Of a DNA stretch of 36,049 nucleotides, positions 30,749 to 36,049 are shown one piece after another. Numbering within the stretch: the stretch's first letter is position 1; every line of letters begins with the position of its first letter. A program made the translations under genes and the position numbers. Below the pieces are notes generated by a model, which made no database searches, was not told where the DNA came from, and was given only the letters and a program-made list of their open reading frames with translations. Origin of the DNA: Candidatus Omnitrophota bacterium (GTDB lineage: Bacteria; Omnitrophota; Gorgyraeia; JAHIPI01); the NCBI GenBank assembly GCA_016783745.1, contig JADHVZ010000021.1, positions 1 through 36,049 of the forward strand, written 5' to 3'.

Positions 30749-31993
30749 ATGAAGATATATAAATCCGCACTTGCGCTTGCAATAGCGTTTATGATATCGG
30801 CCTGTTTGTATGTGCCATGTAGTCTGGCTCAAAGCCCTGACGTGGTAATAAAAGAATTATTCGGTATACCGCAGGCAGAACCCTATGAAGAACCCTTTAC
30901 GATAAAGACCAAAACGTATACCGCAAAAACAGAGGATGGATGGGAGATCTCAATAGAGAGGTACCGGATAGAAGAAGAGGTATATGGCGTTAAGCCAAAA
31001 GCAGCCGTTATCCTTTGCCACGGATTTAATATCAACAACAAGTTCTGGGATCTTGACAGGCGCTCGTCTTTGGCGAGATATCTTACCAAAGAAGGTTACG
31101 ATGTGTGGGCACCTTCCCTTAGAGGCTCAGGATTAAGCTCCAGGCCGTTTATGTCAAGAGTGAGGAGTTTAGTGAAATTTGATCTGAAGACTATACCTCA
31201 TATGCTGGCAAAGACACCCTTTGATATCGGAAAACTGGGCTGGACAATAGATGACCACATACATCAGGATGTGCCCACAATAATAGAGCTGGTAAAAGAA
31301 GAATCAGGCTTTGATAAGGTGTATTGGATAGGCCATAGTATGGGCGGCATTATAATGTACGGCTATCTTGAAACAGCAGGGCAGGATGATATAGCGGGGT
31401 TTATCCCGATAGGCTCTATGATGTTTATGCCGCGTCCGTTGACACCTCATCTTAAAAGAATAGCGGACCAGAAGCCTCTTTTGACCGCATCTCTGATCAT
31501 CAATACGACGATGGCCTCACAGTTAAGAAACTTTACATTTGGTATAGTAAAAAATCCGATAGAAGAACTGCTTTTTGAAACCGAAAATATGTATGGCGAG
31601 GTCTTGATAAGATTTTTCAGGTCATGTATTGACGACACTTCCGCCGGTGTAGTAACACAGTTTTCGGATTCTATAAGAAGAGGTGAGATATTATCAAGCG
31701 ATAGAAGATTCAGTTATACCGGGAACATGCACCGCATCAAAGTGCCGATACTCATCATGGGCGGCGGTAAGGACGGATTTGTTGACGCCGAAGCGTTAAA
31801 GAATGTTTATGATACGGTATCATCCAGGGATAAGGATTTCGTTGTAATATCGAAAGCAAACGGTTATTCCGCTGATTACGGTCATTGCGATCTGGTGATA
31901 GGTAAGAATGCCGAGCAGGATGTGTATCCTGTGATCCTGAACTGGCTGGATAAAAGAGCCGTTAAGAGGCCTCTATTTAAAATGGGGCAATAG
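30749..31993 (+). CDS. Secreted alpha/beta hydrolase
   Basis: 414 residues. An N-terminal signal peptide with the core LALAIAFMISACLYVPCSLA is followed by an alpha/beta hydrolase domain (about 85-405). The oxyanion region is ILCHGFNIN, the nucleophile elbow GHSMGG (Ser197), the acid probably Asp in GGGKDGFVD, and the base His in DYGHCDL. An internal Cys at the end of the hydrophobic core might make it a lipoprotein, but the lipobox is poor. The fold is that of lipases and esterases with an inserted lid of about 100 residues; the substrate is unknown. Its last 21 nt overlap the convergent permease gene. Confidence 0.85.
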   Translation: MKIYKSALALAIAFMISACLYVPCSLAQSPDVVIKELFGIPQAEPYEEPFTIKTKTYTAKTEDGWEISIERYRIEEEVYGVKPKAAVILCHGFNINNKFWDLDRRSSLARYLTKEGYDVWAPSLRGSGLSSRPFMSRVRSLVKFDLKTIPHMLAKTPFDIGKLGWTIDDHIHQDVPTIIELVKEESGFDKVYWIGHSMGGIIMYGYLETAGQDDIAGFIPIGSMMFMPRPLTPHLKRIADQKPLLTASLIINTTMASQLRNFTFGIVKNPIEELLFETENMYGEVLIRFFRSCIDDTSAGVVTQFSDSIRRGEILSSDRRFSYTGNMHRIKVPILIMGGGKDGFVDAEALKNVYDTVSSRDKDFVVISKANGYSADYGHCDLVIGKNAEQDVYPVILNWLDKRAVKRPLFKMGQ

Positions 31994-33373
31994 AAGAAGC
32001 ATCAGCCATGAAAAGGCCAGTGAAAGAGTTCCTACGATAAATCCTATCCTGAACCATTGCCAAAAAGATATAGTGATATTCCTTGTCTTCTCAAGCTGGC
32101 CGATAGCTATAAGATTTGCCGTTGAGCCTATTATAGTAAGATTTCCGCCGAAGCAAGCACCGAAAAGAAGTGCCCACCACAGTATCTGATAAATCGGATT
32201 TATCGCGATAAGGCTTTTTATGATAGGTATAAAACCGGCCACCACGACCACGTTATCAAGCACGCTTGATATAAAAGCTCCGCCGAAAAGGACGATGCTG
32301 ACGAGCATGTTCACACTGCCTTCAGACAGGACCTCAAGCTTATCGGCAAAGAATGAGGCTATGCCGACATGAGTCAATGTGCCTGACTGAGCGAATAGAA
32401 ACAAAAAGAAAAGAAGAGTCCACCACTCGACATCTTTTTCTACATAGGCCCTCGCTTTATGCCGCCGCCACATCATCACGACACTCGCGGATATCAAGGG
32501 AGTGATAAGCAGCATAGTATTCGGTTCAAGCCCCAGGAGCATTTCCAGCCGGTGGTGTGATGCTAGAAGGGCCAGAGTCGCCCCGCAGATTATAAACCCT
32601 ATCTTTAAATTCTTTTCAGCGGGCACGTTAAGCAGTTTTACAAGAAACTCATTGGACCCGAATTCTTTTATGCGCTCATCAAGCTCTCTTAAGGATTTTC
32701 TGAATATGAGCATTAACGGCCCCAGCATCATAAGAAGAGTCAGCACCATTATCGGGAAGGCGTGAGTCATAAAATTCTCAAATGTCAATGAGGCCTTTGC
32801 CGCGATCAATAGGCCTATCGGGTTGCCTATGACAGTTCCTGCCGAGCCGATGTTAGTAGCGAATACAGAGGCTATAATAAAGGGAACAGGGTCCAGCTCG
32901 TAATAGTCGCTGAACTCAAAGATCAGCATTATCATAAACATGATCGAAGTCACTTCATCGAGCATGCAGGCAAGTAAGGCGGAGGTAAATACAAGGCCGA
33001 TCATGAATTTCTTCGCGGTAAGATTCGGTATGACGATGGTCCTGCTCAAAAGCCAGGAGAAGAATCCGAGCTCTTTTAAAAAACCCATCAGCACCATCAT
33101 CCCAATGAGAAAAAGTATGACTTCCATGGAGGAGAACGCTATGAACTCCTCAAATGTGATAATACGCATCATAAGGAGCATGCTTGAGCCGAAGAAGGCG
33201 AAGCTGACGCGGAACTCCCAGAAAAAAAGCGCTCCGAGGATGGAAAGTGAAAACACGGTGAGGGTCGTAACCTGCTTAGTATTGAAACCGATGTTCGCCC
33301 CCACTGTCGCGACAGTGGAAGCAAGCAACACAAGCATTACGATCTTAAAAAGGAATTTATCTCTCTTCGCCAT
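31973..33373 (-). CDS. ArsB/NhaD-like ion transporter (SLC13/CitMHS superfamily)
   Basis: 466 residues from the ATG at 33373 (MAKRDKF). A longer frame to 33454 exists, but a good -10 box lies inside it. About eleven to twelve membrane helices; the conserved segments SSMEVILFLIGMMVLMGFLKELGFF, MLDEVTSIMFMIML, ASVFATNIGSAGTVIGNPIGLLI, SSVLDNVVVVAGFIP and GGNLTIIGSTANLIAIG match the two inverted repeats of the ion-transporter superfamily. The substrate could be Na+/H+, arsenite or a dicarboxylate. No ars genes are nearby. Confidence 0.88.
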   Translation of the reverse strand: MAKRDKFLFKIVMLVLLASTVATVGANIGFNTKQVTTLTVFSLSILGALFFWEFRVSFAFFGSSMLLMMRIITFEEFIAFSSMEVILFLIGMMVLMGFLKELGFFSWLLSRTIVIPNLTAKKFMIGLVFTSALLACMLDEVTSIMFMIMLIFEFSDYYELDPVPFIIASVFATNIGSAGTVIGNPIGLLIAAKASLTFENFMTHAFPIMVLTLLMMLGPLMLIFRKSLRELDERIKEFGSNEFLVKLLNVPAEKNLKIGFIICGATLALLASHHRLEMLLGLEPNTMLLITPLISASVVMMWRRHKARAYVEKDVEWWTLLFFLFLFAQSGTLTHVGIASFFADKLEVLSEGSVNMLVSIVLFGGAFISSVLDNVVVVAGFIPIIKSLIAINPIYQILWWALLFGACFGGNLTIIGSTANLIAIGQLEKTRNITISFWQWFRIGFIVGTLSLAFSWLMLLLLPHFK

Positions 33374-33383
33374 ATTGCAAAGA

Positions 33384-33412
33384 ATTATATCATAAATAAG
33401 ATAATAGCAAAA
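33384..33412 (-). promoter_or_regulatory. Extended -10 promoter of the minus-strand permease
   Basis: On the minus strand TGATATAAT (33392-33384) is an extended -10 box. A weak TTTTGC lies at 33412-33407, 17 nt upstream. Ten nt separate it from the ATG at 33373, so the mRNA has almost no leader. Confidence 0.65.
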
Positions 33413-33419
33413 GAAATAT

Positions 33420-33448
33420 TTGATAATTGCGTCGAATAATGCTAAAAT
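33420..33448 (+). promoter_or_regulatory. Promoter candidate of the FkbM methyltransferase gene
   Basis: TTGATA (33420-33425), 17 nt, TAAAAT (33443-33448). The predicted start near 33455 gives a leader of about 59 nt. It is divergent from the permease promoter. Confidence 0.55.
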
Positions 33449-33513
33449 GAACAAAAATAGGGAGAGTCAGGCGCCAATAACGGCACATGTAGAAAGCATA
33501 TCATCGCCCATTG

Positions 33514-34395
33514 ATGAAAATAAGATCTTTAGCGTTAAAAATTTTACGATTTATAGGATGCCAGGCGTGGATCAGATTCGGCATTAGGAGCTGCTTTATA
33601 CGTTTATTTATACGCCCTTACAAATGCAATTCTTATAAGTTTGAGGTTGATTATTTCGGATTGAAGTTTGCAGGTGATTTAAAAACTTCTGTTGCCTGGG
33701 AGGTTTTCTTTTTTGGCGCGTACGAGAAATATGGATTAATGTTAGTGCGAGATTTGTTGCGTAACAGAACTAACCCTATATGCATCGATGTTGGAGCGAA
33801 CTGCGGTACATATTCAATATTTATGTCAAAATTCTCAAAGCAAGTCCATGCCTTTGAGCCCAACAAGATCGCGCTGGCCGCGCTGAAAGAGAATATAGCA
33901 ATAAACGATATTAGTAATATTACCGTGCATGATGTCGCGTTAGGTGACAAAAATTGTAACTTGGATTTACATATTGCAAAAAATGCCGATACTGCGTGGT
34001 CTTCTTTTGTTTATGGCAGTAATAAGCCGATATATGGGGATCATGTGACAGTAGAGGCTGTTAAGGGGGATGATATAGTCGAGAAGCTGAACTTGCAAAA
34101 GATAGACCTCATAAAAATCGATGTTGAGGGATATGAGAGAAATGTTTTGCTTGGGCTAAAAAGGACAATAAATAAATTTCGCCCGATCATATTTATGGAA
34201 TTCTCAAAATTTACTAAAAAAAGCTTTATAAATATTGACGAGTGGAATGCAATAATGAACGGCTATAACGTACATAACTTTGAAGGATATAGGCCCCTGC
34301 TTTTATTTTTTGATAGACAAAAGTACCGGATTTCAAAGTTTGATTTTTCATCTTCGGGAAAAGACTTAGAATATATTTTATGTATGCCTTTATGA
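33514..34395 (+). CDS. FkbM family methyltransferase
   Basis: 293 residues from the ATG at 33514 (a TTG lies just before). SAM-binding motif I is ICIDVGANCGTYSIFMSKF (about 89-107); motif II is VHAFEPNKIALAALKENI; then VALGDKN and KIDLIKIDVEGYERNVLLGL, the standard FkbM pattern. These enzymes methylate hydroxyl groups of sugars or small molecules, and are often found with surface polysaccharide genes. The coding region is more AT-rich than its neighbours and has no clear SD, and it is isolated between unrelated genes. This suggests acquisition by transfer. Confidence 0.9.
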   Translation: MKIRSLALKILRFIGCQAWIRFGIRSCFIRLFIRPYKCNSYKFEVDYFGLKFAGDLKTSVAWEVFFFGAYEKYGLMLVRDLLRNRTNPICIDVGANCGTYSIFMSKFSKQVHAFEPNKIALAALKENIAINDISNITVHDVALGDKNCNLDLHIAKNADTAWSSFVYGSNKPIYGDHVTVEAVKGDDIVEKLNLQKIDLIKIDVEGYERNVLLGLKRTINKFRPIIFMEFSKFTKKSFINIDEWNAIMNGYNVHNFEGYRPLLLFFDRQKYRISKFDFSSSGKDLEYILCMPL

Positions 34396-34403
34396 AATAC
34401 CGA

Positions 34404-34432
34404 TTGATTCTTGTATAAGACAATGTTAAAAT
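34404..34432 (+). promoter_or_regulatory. Promoter of ackA
   Basis: TTGATT (34404-34409), 17 nt, TAAAAT (34427-34432), then the SD AAGGAG (34441-34446) and ATG at 34452. The leader is about 14 nt. Confidence 0.65.
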
Positions 34433-34451
34433 ACTCCAGCAAGGAGCAGAA

Positions 34452-35648
34452 ATGAATATTTTGATAATAAATTCAGGCAGTTCGTCTGTAAAATACAAAT
34501 TATTCAACGCAAAGGATGAGAAAGAGCTGGCCAGGGGTTCTGTTGAAAGGATCGGTATCGGCAGGTCCATCCTTAAGCATATCCCCGCGGGAGGGGTAGA
34601 GATAAGGCTTGCAAGGTATATACCGGATCACGATGCCGCCATAAGGCTGGCCCTTGATTTTCTTGTGCATAAAGAACACGGGGCCATAAAGGATATATCT
34701 GAAATAAGCGCTGTCGGCCATAGAGTAGTCCATGGCGGGGAGGAGTTTTCCAGTTCCGTGGCCATAACGAGCAGAGTGATAAAGGCCGTCAGATCACATT
34801 GTAAGATCGCCCCGCTGCATAATCCGCCTAATTTGACCGGCATAAAAGTGGCTCAGAAATTACTGCCCGGCATAAAACATGTAGCTGTTTTTGATACAGC
34901 CTTTCACCAATCCATTCCTCCAAGCGCGTATCTGTACGCTTTGCCTTATAATCTGTACGAAAAAGACAAGATAAGAAAATATGGTTTTCACGGCACTTCA
35001 CATAAGTATGTTGCCTTTAGAGCCGCCGAGATCCTGGGGAAACCTCTTCGGAAGCTGAAATTAATAACCGTCCATCTTGGAAACGGCTGCAGCATAACCG
35101 CGGTTGAAAATGGCAGATCTGTCAATACAAGCATGGGCTTTACGCCCCTTGAAGGGCTTGTAATGGGTACCCGTTCGGGAGACATAGACCCGGCAATAGT
35201 CTTTTATCTTATGGCCAAAAGAAAACTTACAGCCCATGAGGTGGATGACCTGCTTAACAAAAAAAGCGGCCTTTTAGGCATGTCCGGCGTATCGAGCGAT
35301 ATGCGTGATGTATATAAAAGGGTCAAGAGAGGGGATAAAAGGTCTAAGCTTGCCTTTGAGGTATTCATTAACAGGGTCCAGAAATATATAGGCTCGTATG
35401 CGGTAGATATGAATGGAGTGGACGCGATCATCTTCACTGCGGGAATAGGGGAGAACCATCCTCCGACAAGGGCCGCTGTGTGCAGGAAGCTCTCTTTTCT
35501 GGGACTTGCCATAGATCAGAAGAAGAACAATTCAGCTAAAAAAGAGAAAGTCATTACAACGGGAGGCTCGAAAGTAAAAGTACTTGTTGTCCCTACTAAT
35601 GAAGAATTGATGATCGCCCGTGAGACCTACCAGTTAATGAAAAAATAA
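34452..35648 (+). CDS. ackA: Acetate kinase
   Basis: 398 residues, normal length. The acetokinase signatures are NSGSSSVKYKLF at the N-terminus, VGHRVVHGGEEF, TVHLGNGCS, and MGFTPLEGLVMGTRSGDIDP, with the catalytic region FGFHGTSHKYV-like (YGFHGTSHKYV) and the adenosine-binding FTAGIGENH. It interconverts acetyl phosphate plus ADP with acetate plus ATP in the cytoplasm, and generates ATP in fermentation. No pta gene is adjacent. It has its own promoter, and two bases separate its stop from the convergent gene. Confidence 0.97.
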   Translation: MNILIINSGSSSVKYKLFNAKDEKELARGSVERIGIGRSILKHIPAGGVEIRLARYIPDHDAAIRLALDFLVHKEHGAIKDISEISAVGHRVVHGGEEFSSSVAITSRVIKAVRSHCKIAPLHNPPNLTGIKVAQKLLPGIKHVAVFDTAFHQSIPPSAYLYALPYNLYEKDKIRKYGFHGTSHKYVAFRAAEILGKPLRKLKLITVHLGNGCSITAVENGRSVNTSMGFTPLEGLVMGTRSGDIDPAIVFYLMAKRKLTAHEVDDLLNKKSGLLGMSGVSSDMRDVYKRVKRGDKRSKLAFEVFINRVQKYIGSYAVDMNGVDAIIFTAGIGENHPPTRAAVCRKLSFLGLAIDQKKNNSAKKEKVITTGGSKVKVLVVPTNEELMIARETYQLMKK

Positions 35649-35650
35649 AT

Positions 35651-36049
35651 TTACATCCCGGCCCTTGTCAGAATCCCGTCTACATCCTTTATGCGCCAGC
35701 CCTGGCGTGTTTTTACCAGTTCATATGTGATGGGCTTACTTTCTTGCTGGCTTGCCTCTCCCATATCTTTTCCAAGAAGAGAAGTTTTTTCCAGTATAAC
35801 GGTAATATACGCCTTATCACCTTCAACGCGCTCAGATGTGATTTTGTAGCCCTTGAACGTCACGATAGTGCCCAGCGCCATGAGCAATTTTTTCCTGCTA
35901 TCCGACTTTGAAGAGGAGGGGTCTGTCCATAATAATTCATTAACGGTCCTGCCGGCCTCGGCATACCTTTCCGCCTTTGCCTTATCGCCTTTAAGTTCAT
36001 CACGTGAGGCCTGTCTATACAAAGGATCCTTTACTATCATCATCTCATC
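35651..36049 (-). CDS. C-terminal part of an unrecognised protein, cut by the window edge
   Basis: At least 132 codons on the minus strand, reading open into the right edge (the codons before the ATG at 36043 are sense). A Lys/Ala/Glu-rich helical stretch (RDELKGDKAKAERYAEAGRTV) leads into alternating strands (YKITSERVEGDKAYITVILEKTSLLG) and KPITYELVKTRQGWRIKDVDG. The last stretch is the pattern of NTF2-like DUF4878-type domains, where a Trp-containing strand follows a charged one. The function is unknown; the missing N-terminus could hold a signal peptide. Confidence 0.65.
   Translation of the reverse strand, partial: DEMMIVKDPLYRQASRDELKGDKAKAERYAEAGRTVNELLWTDPSSSKSDSRKKLLMALGTIVTFKGYKITSERVEGDKAYITVILEKTSLLGKDMGEASQQESKPITYELVKTRQGWRIKDVDGILTRAGM

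Noticed and set aside
1-36049. CRISPR array, rRNA, prophage or complete insertion sequence
   Set aside because: No regularly spaced 23-40 bp direct repeats, rRNA cores, phage structural genes or transposase frames were found on either strand.

Overview
The window looks like chromosomal DNA of a Gram-negative bacterium of moderate GC content. It encodes an outer-membrane beta-barrel protein, an Mla-type lipid transport module and many Sec signal peptides. The gene mix (divergent PAP2, LysM/L,D-transpeptidase, accA, RsbW/STAS/Mla, PilZ, comEA/comEC, GH65 phosphorylase) resembles what I associate with uncultured Omnitrophota or PVC-neighbouring lineages. That placement is an impression; no taxonomic marker was compared.

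Region 1 (1-8838) is the most unusual part. Six consecutive genes encode small secreted beta-sandwich proteins (one is a two-domain fusion). They share an aromatic signature [CAS]-x-[SAT]-[ND]-x4-W and a C-terminal strand ending in Thr-(Met/Leu)-(Thr/His)-Glu. They are followed by a PapD/DUF916-like three-Ig-domain protein and a 1058-residue barrel-type outer-membrane protein with three Ca-loop (SdrD B-like) domains. The layout subunits-chaperone-large OM protein is that of a chaperone-usher fimbrial locus, but the putative usher does not look like FimD/PapC. Subunit genes 1, 2 and 4 each have their own consensus sigma-70 promoter, a stem-loop at the predicted +1 and a shared CTTTAAAAAG leader motif. 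Intrinsic terminators or an attenuator-like element separate the cassettes.

Region 2 (8845-14811) holds a tiny bTHX-like ribosomal protein on the minus strand, then a plus-strand run: divergent PAP2, L,D-transpeptidase, accA, RsbW-like kinase, STAS protein, MlaE, MlaF, MlaD and a zinc-ribbon membrane protein. A 231-bp MITE-like element with terminal inverted repeats and a TAA duplication sits exactly between mlaE and mlaF.

Region 3 (14811-20740) has tRNA-Leu(CAA) on the minus strand, a frameshifted HTH/LAGLIDADG-like gene and tRNA-Ala(GGC), then leuS, comEA-like, a comEC without its usual hydrolase domain, and a PilZ protein. Region 4 (20797-24964) holds uppP, a MATE transporter and an amino-acid permease fused to a PTS EIIA domain. 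Region 5 (25091-31993) is a probable operon: MscS channel, beta-phosphoglucomutase, GH65 phosphorylase, CBS protein, GT4 glycosyltransferase and a secreted alpha/beta hydrolase. Region 6 has a minus-strand ion/arsenite permease, an FkbM methyltransferase, ackA and a truncated minus-strand gene at the edge.

Several genes (the HTH gene, uppP, the permease-EIIA gene, the minus-strand permease) have a good -10 box only 8-10 nt before the start codon, so leaderless mRNAs seem to be common here.
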